A stretch of 64,000 nt of DNA from Actinomadura chibensis NBRC 106107 (GTDB taxonomy: Bacteria; Actinomycetota; Actinomycetes; Streptosporangiales; Streptosporangiaceae). Positions 9,177 to 19,291 of the stretch are shown here, in pieces. The notes under the pieces were generated by a model. That model made no database searches and was not told where the DNA came from. It worked only from the letters and a program-made list of their open reading frames with translations. The DNA lies in NCBI RefSeq assembly GCF_001552135.1, contig NZ_BCQP01000002.1, forward strand, positions 124,001 to 188,000. Reading direction: 5' to 3'. Each line of letters opens with the position of its first letter. Within the stretch, counting starts at the first letter, position 1. A program made the position numbers and the translations under genes.

Positions 9177-9192
9177 TCGAACGGATGTTCGG
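9177..9192. promoter_or_regulatory. LexA SOS box of recA
   Basis: TCGAAC-GGAT-GTTCGG matches the actinobacterial/Bacillus-type SOS box TCGAAC(N4)GTTCGA at 11 of 12 fixed positions. It lies about 135 nt upstream of the recA ATG. LexA repression of recA is established in related bacteria; occupancy here is inferred. Confidence 0.85.
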
Positions 9193-9213
9193 TACGCTGG
9201 TGCGGCACGCGGG

Positions 9214-9222
9214 TTATCCACA
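9214..9222 (+). promoter_or_regulatory. perfect DnaA-box-like nonamer upstream of recA
   Basis: TTATCCACA, the strong E. coli DnaA box, lies within the 12-mer GTTATCCACAAT about 104 nt before recA. The same 12-mer occurs once more, before comEA (45718). Confidence 0.6.
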
Positions 9223-9325
9223 ATCGCGCCCGCGACTCGAAAGTGTCGGAGGCCCGCCGTAACGTCGCCCTCGACATCGCAAGCAGCGGCCGAGAGCCGA
9301 CAGTCACGACGAGAAGGACATCTCA

Positions 9326-10450
9326 ATGGCAGCGAACGACCGGGAGAAGGCTCTCGAAACCGCACTCGCCCAGATCGAGCGGCAGTTCGGCAAGGGGTCG
9401 GTCATGCGGATGGGCGAGGAGGCGCGCGCGCCCGTCGAGGTGATCCCCACCGGCGCGATCTCCCTCGACATCGCGCTCGGCATCGGCGGCCTGCCCCGCG
9501 GCCGGGTCGTCGAGGTGTACGGCCCCGAGGGCTCCGGCAAGTCGTCGCTCGCGCTGCACGCCGTCGCGAGCGTGCAGAAGAAGGGCGGCATCGCCGCGTT
9601 CGTCGACGCCGAGCACGCGCTCGACCCCGAGTACGCGTCCAAGCTCGGCGTCGACATCGACGCGCTGCTGGTCTCCCAGCCCGACACCGGCGAGCAGGCG
9701 CTGGAGATCACCGACATGCTGATCCGCTCCGGCGCGATCGACGTCATCGTCATCGACTCCGTCGCCGCGCTCGTCCCGCGCGCCGAGATCGAGGGCGAGA
9801 TGGGCGACAGCCACGTCGGCCTCCAGGCCCGCCTCATGTCGCAGGCGCTGCGCAAGCTCACCGGCGCGATCAACCAGACCAAGACCACCGCCATCTTCAT
9901 CAACCAGCTCCGCGAGAAGGTCGGCGTCATGTTCGGCTCCCCGGAGACCACCACCGGCGGCCGGGCGCTGAAGTTCTACGCCTCCGTCCGGCTGGACGTG
10001 CGCCGCATCGAGACCCTCAAGGACGGCACCGAGGCCGTGGGCAACCGCGTCCGCGTCAAGGTCGTCAAGAACAAGATGGCCCCGCCGTTCCGCGTCGCCG
10101 ACTTCGACCTGCTGTACGGCCAGGGCATCAGCCGCGAGGGCGGCCTGATCGACCTCGGCGTGGAGCACGGCTTCGTCCGCAAGTCGGGCGCCTGGTACAC
10201 CTACGACGGCGACCAGCTCGGCCAGGGCAAGGAGAACGCCCGCAACTTCCTCAAGGCCAACCCCGACCTCGCGGACGGCATCGAGAAGAAGATCAAGGAG
10301 AAGCTCGGCATCGGGCCGAAGGTCGACAAGGAGGCCGAGCCCCCGGCCCCGGACGCGGCCCCCGCGGCAGCGGCCGCCGCCCCGCCCATCACGCCCGCCG
10401 CCAAGCCCGCGAGCCGGAAGTCCGCCAAGGCCAAGCCGGGTGATTCCTGA
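9326..10450 (+). CDS. recA: recombinase A
   Basis: 374 aa, full length. Forms the presynaptic filament for homologous recombination and stimulates LexA self-cleavage. Walker A GPEGSGKS spans residues 66-73. The DNA-binding loop regions ([40 protein letters not shown]) are intact. There is no intein, unlike the M. tuberculosis gene. After residue 335 comes an Ala/Pro/Lys-rich tail ([17 protein letters not shown]) that replaces the short acidic tail of other RecAs. The gene is preceded by an SOS box and followed by recX, the usual RecA modulator. Confidence 0.98.
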   Translation: MAANDREKALETALAQIERQFGKGSVMRMGEEARAPVEVIPTGAISLDIALGIGGLPRGRVVEVYGPEGSGKSSLALHAVASVQKKGGIAAFVDAEHALDPEYASKLGVDIDALLVSQPDTGEQALEITDMLIRSGAIDVIVIDSVAALVPRAEIEGEMGDSHVGLQARLMSQALRKLTGAINQTKTTAIFINQLREKVGVMFGSPETTTGGRALKFYASVRLDVRRIETLKDGTEAVGNRVRVKVVKNKMAPPFRVADFDLLYGQGISREGGLIDLGVEHGFVRKSGAWYTYDGDQLGQGKENARNFLKANPDLADGIEKKIKEKLGIGPKVDKEAEPPAPDAAPAAAAAAPPITPAAKPASRKSAKAKPGDS

Positions 10451-10477
10451 CGGAGAATGCCCCGATAAGGGTGACTC

Positions 10478-10506
10478 TTGACGATGAGTAAGCGATGATC
10501 TCGTAT
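10478..10506 (+). promoter_or_regulatory. possible recX promoter
   Basis: TTGACG, 17 nt, then TCGTAT, lying 28 nt after the recA stop and about 105 nt before the recX ATG. The -35 match is good and the -10 match is weak. Confidence 0.25.
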
Positions 10507-10610
10507 GCAGGGCGGCGGCGCCTTACCCGTCACCACACCACCGGTGCGCGGACCTTCCCCGACGGCGCCGCCGCTCCCAGGCCCTCCGCCCCGCCCGGGC
10601 CCGCATCCCC

Positions 10611-11408
10611 ATGACCACCGACCACCCAGACCCAACCCCACCACCCAAACGCCCAACCACGCCCCCACCACCGGCCACGCCACCACCGGCCGCGAAGTCA
10701 GTGGCCGCGAAGTCACGGGGCACCAAGGCACGGGGTGGCAAGCCACCGGGCACCAGGGCACTGGGTACTAAGGCACCGGGTGGCATGTCATCAGGTGGCG
10801 AGGCACCGGGTGGCGAGGCACCGGGTGGCGAGGCACTGGGTGGCAAGTCATCGGGTGGCGAGACGCCGGGCACCAAGGCATCGGGTGGCGTTGGGGCAGC
10901 GGGGACGGAGGCTGCCGCGCGGGAGCATTGTCTGCGTCTGCTCACGTCGGCTCCGCGTACGCGTGCACAGCTCGCGGACGCGTTGCGCCGCAAGAGCGTC
11001 CCTGACGACGTCGCCGACCGTGTTCTCGACCGCCTCACCGCCGCCGGGCTGATCGACGACGAGGCGTTCGCCCAGGCGTGGGTGCAGTCCAGGCACGCCG
11101 GCCGCGGCTTGGCGAAACGCGCCCTCGCCGCCGAACTCCGCCGCCGCGGCGTCGCGGACGAGACCGTCAACGACGCCGTCGACGCACTCGACCCGGAGCA
11201 GGAGGAACACACCGCCCGCGCCCTCGTGGACCGCAAGCTCCGGTCCACCAGGGGTGCCGACCCGACCAAACGCATGCGCCGCCTGGTAGGCATGCTCGCC
11301 CGCAAGGGCTATTCACCCGCCCTGTCCTACCGCCTGGTCAAAGAGGCCCTGGCCGAAGAGGGCACCGACCCCGAGTCCCTCCCCGAACCTCCACCCCCCG
11401 CCGACTGA
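10611..11408 (+). CDS. recX: regulatory protein RecX with a repetitive N-terminal extension
   Basis: 265 aa. The RecX domain starts near residue 102 (AAREHCLRLLTSAPRTRAQL) and carries the usual helical repeats (AGLIDDEAFAQAWVQSRHA, KRALAAELRRRGV, RMRRLVGMLARKGYSPALS). RecX binds and caps RecA filaments. The first 100 residues are not RecX: a Pro/Thr-rich start, then about 14 pentapeptide repeats of the form GGEAP/GTKAP encoded by 15-bp DNA repeats. I see no strong ribosome binding site before the ATG at 10611, so a later start (for example GTG 10701) is possible. The stop codon lies in the first unit of a 26-bp tandem array. Confidence 0.88.
   Translation: MTTDHPDPTPPPKRPTTPPPPATPPPAAKSVAAKSRGTKARGGKPPGTRALGTKAPGGMSSGGEAPGGEAPGGEALGGKSSGGETPGTKASGGVGAAGTEAAAREHCLRLLTSAPRTRAQLADALRRKSVPDDVADRVLDRLTAAGLIDDEAFAQAWVQSRHAGRGLAKRALAAELRRRGVADETVNDAVDALDPEQEEHTARALVDRKLRSTRGADPTKRMRRLVGMLARKGYSPALSYRLVKEALAEEGTDPESLPEPPPPAD
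10686..10898 (+). repeat. 15-bp in-frame tandem repeat in recX
   Basis: About 14 degenerate units related to GGTGGCGAGGCACCG. The anchor hexamer GGTGGC/GGCACC falls at 10719, 10734, 10749, 10764 (as GGTACT), 10779, 10794, 10809, 10824, 10839, 10854, 10869 and 10884, exactly 15 bp apart each time. The reading frame is preserved and each unit encodes five residues. Confidence 0.92.
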
Positions 11409-11606
11409 GCGTCGTTAGGCGAGCCGTCGACTGAGTGTTCTTAGGTGAGCCGCCGACTGAGCGCCGCTAGGTGAGTCGCCGACTGAGCGTCGTTGGGCGA
11501 GCCGCCGACTGAGCGTCGCTAAGTGAGCTGCCGACTGAGCGTCGTTGGGCGAGCCGTCGACTGAGTGTCCTTGGGCGAGCCGCTGACTGAGCGTCGTTAG
11601 GCGAGC
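11397..11606 (+). repeat. 26-bp tandem array starting at the recX stop codon
   Basis: Eight units with the anchor GACTGAG (GACTGAGCGTCGTTAGGCGA type). Anchors fall at 11403, 11429, 11455, 11481, 11507, 11533, 11559 and 11585, exactly 26 bp apart, except that unit eight is truncated. The first unit contains the recX stop TGA (11406-11408). Because 26 is not a multiple of 3, the repeated TGA falls in all three frames. Confidence 0.95.
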
Positions 11607-12125
11607 TTGTCGAGGGCGCTTGTTGTGGGTGGTTGTTGCGGGCGGTTGGTGCGGATGGTTGGTGGGGCTGTGAGAGCGGGTGGTTGGTGGGGCGGTGGGA
11701 GCGTGTGGCGTGTTGGTGACATGTGGGGTGGCTCGGATGGCGGGGCGTGGTCGGCTCTGACCGGGGGGTTGAGGGGCAGGTCAGAGGTGTGGGGGCGGTC
11801 AGGAAGGGCGGTAAGGAAGGACTCACGTTGACGTTCGGTTAGTCCGGAATGCCCCGCGTTTGCTTGCTCATTACCTCCATGCCGCTTACCGTTACGGCAG
11901 TGAGGAGTTACTCCGCGTCTCGCGGATTGCGATACGACCGAGCACGTTCCAGCGGCTGAGAGGCATACAGGACACGTTCGCCGACCGGATGCGGCCGAAT
12001 CACCGGGTGCGCGCGGTGCGCGGCCCCGCTCGGTCGTGCCTTCGGTCGTCCGCCGGGCGCGAGTAAATCCTCGCTAGGCAGGGTCCCGACTCCGGACGGA
12101 CCCGCGGCGAGGAAGGATCTGCCTC
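11607..12125. other. intergenic region: G/T-skewed block, then the rny leader
   Basis: 11607-11830 is strongly G/T-rich on the plus strand, and TGGTTGGTGGGGC is repeated at 11656 and 11681. Open frames here look like by-products of that skew and I do not call a gene. 11830-12125 is less GC-rich and probably holds the rny promoter. It contains the small palindromes CCGTTACGG and GGAGTTACTCC near 11888-11914. Confidence 0.5.
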
Positions 12126-13694
<1,569 letters not shown>

Positions 13695-13697
<3 letters not shown>

Positions 13698-13995
13698 CCC
13701 GCCCGAACCCCTGACCCACGCCACCCGAACGCCCCACCTGACCGTGCCGTGCGGACGCCGCTGACCGTGCTGCCGCTGACCGCGTTGCCCGGACGTGTTG
13801 CCCGGACGTGTTGCCTGACCGGGGCGTGCGGACGCCGCTGACCGTGCCGCCGCTGACCGTGCCGCCGCTCACCGTGCTGCCCGGACATGCCGCCTGGCCG
13901 GGCCGTCCGGAGGCCGCTGGCCGTGCTGCCGCTGACCGCGTTGTCCGGACGCGTCGCCTGGCCGGGCCGTTTGGACGCCCCCTGACCTGCGTTGC
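13695..13995 (+). repeat. irregular repeat region copying the rny stop context
   Basis: A degenerate array of CCGCTGACCG(T/C)G(C/T)TG and CGGACG modules. The motif CTGACC/CTGAC, which contains the rny stop codon in its first copy (13694), recurs at 13711, 13739, 13761, 13776, 13815, 13838, 13853, 13932 and 13982. Spacing is irregular and TGA occurs in all three frames. No gene is recognised up to 14248. Confidence 0.65.
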
Positions 13996-14198
13996 ATGGA
14001 CGCGTCTTCTGATCGCGTCGTTCGGATGTCCCCCTGGCTGTGCCGTCCGCTGCCCGCGTTGCCTTACCGGGGCGTTTGGGCGCCACAGGACTGTGCTGCG
14101 CGGACGTGGGGTGTGGGGGCGCCGTTTGCTGGGCGCGGCTGTGTTGCCTGGGCGCGTTGCCGGGGTGGGGCGGTTAATCGTGTGGGTTGGTCGGTGAG

Positions 14199-14244
14199 CC
14201 CGCCCGTCCGGGCCCGGGGTGCCGGGGGCGGACGGACGGGTGGG
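14199..14244. terminator. hairpin after the S9 peptidase gene
   Basis: CCCGCCCGTCCG (14199-14210) pairs with CGGACGGGTGGG (14233-14244), one G:T pair, just past the minus-strand stop at 14249. It is a GC-rich hairpin without a clear U tract, as is common in actinomycetes. Confidence 0.55.
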
Positions 14245-14248
14245 CGGG

Positions 14249-16270
14249 TCAGGAGACCGTCAGGGTGATCGGCTGGACGCCGCGCGGCTCGAAGCCCAGC
14301 GTCTGGCCGTAGAACGCGAGTTCCGCCTCCAGGCAGCGGATCACCGTGTCGGCGCGCCGGAAGCCGTGCGACTCGCCCTCGAACGTCAGGTAGGCGTACG
14401 GGGTCTTCTTCGCGGCGAGCGCGGCCGCGAAGCGCTCCGACTGGTCCGCCGGGACGACCGGGTCGTTCAGGCCCTGGAGGAGCAGGACGGGGCACGCCGT
14501 CCGGTCGGCGTGGCCGAGCGGCGACCGCTCCTCGTAGGCGCGCTCGAAGCCCGGCAGCGGCCCGATCAGCCCGAACAGGTAGTGCGACTCGAAGTCGTGT
14601 GTGGCGGCGGCGAAGCTCTGCAGGTCGCTGATCCCGTAGTAGGACGTCGCGGCCTTGAACACGTCGGTCTGGGTGATCGCGGCGAGCGTCGTCCAGCCGC
14701 CCGCCGAACCGCCGCGGATCGCGAGCCGGGCCGGGTCGGCGATGCCGCCGTCGATGAGGAAGCGCGCGGCGGCGACCGCGTCCTCGACGTCGACGACGCC
14801 CCACTGGCGCCGTAGTCGCTCGCGGTAGGCGCGGCCGTGGCCGGTCGACCCGCCGTAGTTGACGTCGATCACGCCGATGCCGCGGCTGGTGAAGTAGGCG
14901 CGTTCCAAGTCGAGTGCCTTGGACACGCGCCCGGTCGGACCGCCGTGCACGAACACGACGTACGGCGGCAGTTCGCCCTCAGGCCCGGCGGCCTCCGGGT
15001 TCGCGGGCGGGAAGACGTAGGCGTGGACGGGACGTCCGAACGGCCCGTCCACCTGCTCGGCGCGGGGCTTGGACAGGTACGCGACGTCCGGGACCTCGGC
15101 GAGCTCGCGGCGCAGGCCCTCGACGCGCCCGGTCGTGGTGTCGACCCGGACGACCGAGGTCGGCAGGTCGGGGCCGCCCGCGATGCCGACGATCGTCCCG
15201 CCGTCCGTGGACAGCGCGGGCTGCCAGTGCTCGTAGGGGACGTCCAGGTCGATGAGGTCGAGCGTCTCCGGGTCGTAGACGCCGAGGCGCAGGTCGCCCT
15301 CGCCGTGCAGGACGGCGAGCCGCCCGTCGCCGAGCAGCGCGTACGGCATGCCGCCGAGGTGCCACAGCGGCCCGGCGAACTCCTCCTCCGCCGGGTACAG
15401 CGCCTGCGGCGACTCGCCGTGCAGCCCGACCTGGTAGATGTTCCACCAGCCCGGCCAGTCGGAGATGACGTACAGGGACTCGTCGTCCCGCCACAGCGGC
15501 GCGAGCGCCGACTCGGTCAGGCCGCCCTTGACGGTGCGGGGCGCGACGGTCGTGCCGTCCTCCAGCGCGGCGACGCGCAGCTCGGTGCCGTCCCACGGCA
15601 TGCGCGGGTGGTTCCACTGCACCCACGCCAGGTGGCCGCCGCTCGGCGACGGCGCGGGCGAGGCGTAGAACCCGGCGCCGGTGACGAGCTCGCGGATGGC
15701 GCCCGCGTCCTCGGCGGCGCTGCCGTCCAGCGGGACGGCGACGATCGCGCGCCGGATCCCGGTGCCCGCGGGCTTGTCGGCCGCGGGAGCGCCGTCCCCC
15801 TCCGGCTGCTCCCGCGGCTCGGCGATGTGGCCCTCGCAGACGCACCAGATCTCCGTCCCGTCGGGGGACAGGACGTAGTCGGCGAAGCGCAGCCCCGCCG
15901 GGACGGCGGGCTCCGGGGTCAGCGGGTACGGCTTCGGGTCGCCCTCGTCCAGCCGGTGGAGGCGCTGGTCCTCGTAGTTGGAGAACACGATCGACAGCCC
16001 GGACTCGGTGCGGACGGGCAGGTACGACCGCCCGCCGTACTCATGGACGCGCGTACGCGCGTCCCAGGGCGCATGGAGGAGTTCGGTGCGGTGACCGCCC
16101 TTCAGATGGACGACCGTCGTTCGACCGCCCTCCTCGGGTCGCGTCTCCTGCCACCACACGTCGCTGCCCGAGACGGTGGGGAAACTGAGGCGCAGCCGGG
16201 CGCGGGCGACGTCGGCTGCGGAGATGGGGGAGGGCCAGGAGCCGTAGGGGAGGGTCGCACGAGCGGTCAT
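14249..16270 (-). CDS. S9 family prolyl oligopeptidase-like peptidase
   Basis: 673 aa. The N-terminal half reads as a beta-propeller (repeated WS/DG blades). The C-terminal half is an alpha/beta hydrolase domain with Ser522 in GGSAGGW, Asp603 in QGLNDPVV and His635 in GESHGF, the full triad of dipeptidyl/acylaminoacyl peptidases (S9C-like). No signal peptide is seen, so it is probably cytosolic and degrades short peptides. The ATG at 16270 (MTARATLPYGSWPSPIS) is chosen; the open frame runs further upstream into unrelated sequence. Confidence 0.92.
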   Translation of the reverse strand: MTARATLPYGSWPSPISAADVARARLRLSFPTVSGSDVWWQETRPEEGGRTTVVHLKGGHRTELLHAPWDARTRVHEYGGRSYLPVRTESGLSIVFSNYEDQRLHRLDEGDPKPYPLTPEPAVPAGLRFADYVLSPDGTEIWCVCEGHIAEPREQPEGDGAPAADKPAGTGIRRAIVAVPLDGSAAEDAGAIRELVTGAGFYASPAPSPSGGHLAWVQWNHPRMPWDGTELRVAALEDGTTVAPRTVKGGLTESALAPLWRDDESLYVISDWPGWWNIYQVGLHGESPQALYPAEEEFAGPLWHLGGMPYALLGDGRLAVLHGEGDLRLGVYDPETLDLIDLDVPYEHWQPALSTDGGTIVGIAGGPDLPTSVVRVDTTTGRVEGLRRELAEVPDVAYLSKPRAEQVDGPFGRPVHAYVFPPANPEAAGPEGELPPYVVFVHGGPTGRVSKALDLERAYFTSRGIGVIDVNYGGSTGHGRAYRERLRRQWGVVDVEDAVAAARFLIDGGIADPARLAIRGGSAGGWTTLAAITQTDVFKAATSYYGISDLQSFAAATHDFESHYLFGLIGPLPGFERAYEERSPLGHADRTACPVLLLQGLNDPVVPADQSERFAAALAAKKTPYAYLTFEGESHGFRRADTVIRCLEAELAFYGQTLGFEPRGVQPITLTVS

Positions 16271-16413
16271 ACCAGGAATCGTCCCGCATACGGGGACGGG
16301 TTGGGGCCATGACGGGCGGTTTGAACTCGGAAAGATACACGCCGACGACTTGGGAACTCTCACCCAGAGCCGCAATTCCGGTACGCGGCGCCCGTCCCCG
16401 ACACCCGGCGGAG

Positions 16414-16448
16414 ACGGCGTCGGCCGGTGTGACACCGGTCGACGCCGT
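16414..16448. terminator. strong hairpin after gluD
   Basis: ACGGCGTCG (16414-16422) pairs with CGACGCCGT (16440-16448). The inner CCGGTG/CACCGG adds further pairs, giving an almost perfect 16-bp stem with a 3-nt loop. It lies 21 nt past the gluD stop on the minus strand. Confidence 0.75.
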
Positions 16449-16468
16449 CCCGTGCGGTGCGGAAGGGG

Positions 16469-17494
16469 TCAGACGCCGCCCTGGGCGCCCGAGTAGCCCG
16501 AGCCCGGCACGACGGGGGCGCTCCCGCCCGCCGACATGCCCGGGGCGGGCGGCGCGCCGACGTCGCCGCCCATGGTCCTCGCCTCCGTCTTGCGGCTGCG
16601 GCGGCTGCGCGCCTCCAGCCAGGTGGCGAGCCTGCTCACCGACATGTTCAGCGCGATGTAGATCACCGCGACGACGATGCCCGCCTGGAGCTTGTTGTGG
16701 TAGGTGGCGGGCACCACCTGGAAGCCGGAGGCCAGCAGCTCGGAGTAGGCGATGATGAACCCGAGCGCGGTGTCCTTCAGCAGGACGACGAGCTGGCTCA
16801 CGATCGCGGGCATCATGACCGTCACCGCCTGCGGCAGCAGCACGAGGCGCATGACGCCGTTCTTGCGCAGCCCGATGGAGTAGGCGGCCTCCGACTGCCC
16901 CTTCGGGATCGACTGCACGCCCGCGCGGACCACCTCGGCGAGCACCGAGCCGTTGTACATCACGAGGCCGAACACGACCGCGGCGAACGCCGGCACCGTG
17001 ATCGTCCCCGCGTTGATCTCCACGCCGAAGATCGAGAAGAAGTTGTCGACGAGGACGCGCTGCAGCGTCCCGAACGACGACTCGGCGATCGACGGGCTGA
17101 TCTTGTTCGGGATGAAGAAGGCCAGGAAGATCAGGATCAGCAGCGGGATCGCCCGGAAGAACTCCACGACGACCCCCGCGGGGACGCGGATCCACCAGTG
17201 GTCCGACAGCCGGGCCAGGCCGAAGACCACGCCGAACAGCAGCGCCAGCACGGCGGCCACGGAGGCGGCCTTCAGCGTGTTCCACAGGCCGGGCAGGATC
17301 AGGTTGTCCCACACGTCCCACTTGGTGAACGGGCTCCACAGCTCGCCCGCGAACTGGCCCTTCTCGTTGAAGCGCCAGACGAGCGCGGCGAGCACGGCCA
17401 GCAGGACCGCGGACGTGACGACGGCCACGATCCTGTTGCGCACACGCGCGCGCGGCCCCGGAACGTCGAAGAGGACGGTCGCTTCCCTGCTCAT
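16469..17494 (-). CDS. gluD: glutamate-type ABC transporter permease GluD
   Basis: 341 aa. A polar amino acid (HisM-type) permease with about five membrane segments. It carries the cytoplasmic EAA loop (EVVRAGVQSIPKGQSEAAYSIGLRKNG) that contacts the ATPase. The ATG at 17494 overlaps the end of gluC by 4 nt (ATGA). A C-terminal Arg/Ser- and Gly/Pro-rich tail of about 45 residues follows the last helix. It pairs with GluC as the heterodimeric channel; the operon is transcribed gluA-B-C-D on the minus strand. Confidence 0.93.
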   Translation of the reverse strand: MSREATVLFDVPGPRARVRNRIVAVVTSAVLLAVLAALVWRFNEKGQFAGELWSPFTKWDVWDNLILPGLWNTLKAASVAAVLALLFGVVFGLARLSDHWWIRVPAGVVVEFFRAIPLLILIFLAFFIPNKISPSIAESSFGTLQRVLVDNFFSIFGVEINAGTITVPAFAAVVFGLVMYNGSVLAEVVRAGVQSIPKGQSEAAYSIGLRKNGVMRLVLLPQAVTVMMPAIVSQLVVLLKDTALGFIIAYSELLASGFQVVPATYHNKLQAGIVVAVIYIALNMSVSRLATWLEARSRRSRKTEARTMGGDVGAPPAPGMSAGGSAPVVPGSGYSGAQGGV

Positions 17495-18174
17495 CTCGCC
17501 ACCGCCATCCGCTTGTGCAGCCAGCCGAAGAAGAACCCGGTCGGCAGTGTGAGGATCATGAAGCCGATGGCGACGCCGATGAACAGCGGGAGCGCGCCGC
17601 TGGTGAAGGACGGCAGGTCGAGCAGGGTCTTCGTGGCGGCCGCCGCCTCGCCGTAGCTCGCCGCGGACGCGACCGTCGTGTTCTTGATCATCGCGATCAG
17701 CACGCTGCCGAGCGGCGCGATCACCGCGCGGAACGCCTGCGGCAGGATGATGATCCGCAGCGACTGGGTGAAGGTCAGCCCGATCGAGCGCGCCGCCTCC
17801 GCCTGGCCGAGCGGCACCGTGTTGATGCCCGCGCGCAGCGACTCGCAGACGAACGCGCCGGTGTACCCGGACAGGCCGAGCACCGCCCACCAGTAGTAGG
17901 TGGTGCCGGGGTTGTCGGAGAAGGTCAGCGCCAGGACGTCGTTGAGCCCGAGGCTGCACATCAGCAGCACGAGCGTGAGCGGGGTGTTGCGGACGACGTT
18001 GACGTACGCGGTGCCGAGCACGCGCAGCAGCGGGACCGGGGCGACCCGGAAGCTCGCGAGGACCGTGCCGATCAGGAGGGAGAGCACCGCCGAGACGGCG
18101 GCCAGCTTCACGGTGCCCCAGAACCCGTTGAGGATCTCGTCGAAGTTGTCGAAGAACGGGCCGAAGTCAAACAT
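17491..18174 (-). CDS. gluC: glutamate-type ABC transporter permease GluC
   Basis: 227 aa HisM-family permease with the EAA motif ESLRAGINTVPLGQAEAARSIGL. It starts at MFDFGPFFDNFDEILNGFWGT, which is typical of actinobacterial GluC. It overlaps gluD by 4 nt. Together with gluA, gluB and gluD it resembles the Corynebacterium gluABCD glutamate uptake system, which also sits beside recX. Substrate specificity is inferred from that context. Confidence 0.93.
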   Translation of the reverse strand: MFDFGPFFDNFDEILNGFWGTVKLAAVSAVLSLLIGTVLASFRVAPVPLLRVLGTAYVNVVRNTPLTLVLLMCSLGLNDVLALTFSDNPGTTYYWWAVLGLSGYTGAFVCESLRAGINTVPLGQAEAARSIGLTFTQSLRIIILPQAFRAVIAPLGSVLIAMIKNTTVASAASYGEAAAATKTLLDLPSFTSGALPLFIGVAIGFMILTLPTGFFFGWLHKRMAVAR

Positions 18175-18318
18175 TGCTCAGCAGTTCCATGGCGTTCCAG
18201 CGGGTCGGGCCACACGGGCGCCCCGCCGGGGACCGCGCGGTCCCCGGCGAGCGCGCCGCGTGACGTCTCGTCCTCGGAGCGGGCGCCGCGATCGGACGCC
18301 CGGCCAGGGCGTCTCGGA

Positions 18319-19188
18319 TCAGCTGCAGCCTTCCATCTGCGGGACGGTCGTGACGAGCTTCAGCCCGGTGCCCGAGAAGTGCTTCTCCAGCAGGGTCTTC
18401 GCGGTGCCGTCCGAGTACATCTTGGTGATGGCCTGGTTGACGGCCTCGCAGGTCTCCTTGTCGCCCTTCTTGATGCCGACGCCGTACTTCTCGTCGGTGA
18501 AGGGGTCGTTGATGACCTTGAACTTGCCCTTCTGCTGGGCGGCGAAGCCGGCCAGGATCAGGTCGTCGGTGCTGACCGCGTCCAGCGCGCCGGACTGGAG
18601 CTTCGCCGCGCAGTCGGAGTAGCTGCTCGCGTCGACGAGCGTGACGCCCTTGATGTTGAGCTTGCCGTCCGGCGGGCCCTCGGTGACGCGGCGGAACGAG
18701 TTGGACCCGGCCGCCTTGCACAGCTTCTTGCCCTTGAGGTCGGCGGCCTTCTTGATGTCGTTGTTGCTGGCCTGGACCATCGTGTCCTGGTGGGCGACGT
18801 AGTAGGGGCCGCCGAAGGTCACCTGCGCCTTGCGCGCCTCGGTGATCGAGTAGGTGGCGAACACGAGGTCGACCTGGCCGCCGCCGAGGAACGACTCGCG
18901 GTTCGCCGACGTCGTCTCCTTGAACGTGATCCCGTTCTCCGGGACGCCGAGCTCCTTCGCGACGTACTTGGCGACGTCCACGTCGAAGCCGTCGTAGGTG
19001 CCGTCGGGCTTCTTCAGGCCGAGCGCGGGCTGGTCGAACTTGATGCCGATCGTCAGCTTCTTGTCGTCCTTGGCCTTCTGGACGACCGTCTTGGCCTCGG
19101 TCTTCTCCGTGTCGCTGCCACACGCACTGAGCGCCAGTGACAGCGCCATCCCCGCCCCGATGAGGGCGCCGAAACGACGTACTCGCAT
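18319..19188 (-). CDS. gluB: glutamate-binding lipoprotein GluB
   Basis: 289 aa extracellular solute-binding protein (family 3). The signal peptide ends in lipobox LSAC (Cys23). Recognisable elements are PDGTYDGFDVDVAKYVAKELGV, which forms the start of lobe 1, and the hinge region ANRESFLGGGQVDLVFATYSI. It binds the amino acid outside the cell and delivers it to GluCD. The 144-nt gap before gluC is longer than the other spacings in the operon; I see no clear hairpin in it. Confidence 0.93.
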   Translation of the reverse strand: MRVRRFGALIGAGMALSLALSACGSDTEKTEAKTVVQKAKDDKKLTIGIKFDQPALGLKKPDGTYDGFDVDVAKYVAKELGVPENGITFKETTSANRESFLGGGQVDLVFATYSITEARKAQVTFGGPYYVAHQDTMVQASNNDIKKAADLKGKKLCKAAGSNSFRRVTEGPPDGKLNIKGVTLVDASSYSDCAAKLQSGALDAVSTDDLILAGFAAQQKGKFKVINDPFTDEKYGVGIKKGDKETCEAVNQAITKMYSDGTAKTLLEKHFSGTGLKLVTTVPQMEGCS

Positions 19189-19291
19189 TTCTCCTCTACC
19201 TCTGCTCTCTGCCGGGCCCCGCTGCGCGAGCCATTTCGTCCGCTGCCGGCTGAATGGTCCGGGTCGCCGCGAGACGTCGGGCGAAACTGGT

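Noticed and set aside
10505..10771. An 88-codon Pro/Thr/Gly-rich frame between recA and recX
   Set aside because: Overlaps the recX N-terminal repeats in another frame and has no recognisable domain; repeat DNA keeps all frames open.
11467..11831. Open frames in both strands across the 26-bp array and G/T-skewed block
   Set aside because: Composition-driven: they have repetitive, low-complexity products, no ribosome binding site and no family.
16469..17959. A 496-codon permease frame
   Set aside because: The first 155 codons are a shadow of gluC. The gluD start at 17494 has the ATGA overlap and family N-terminus.
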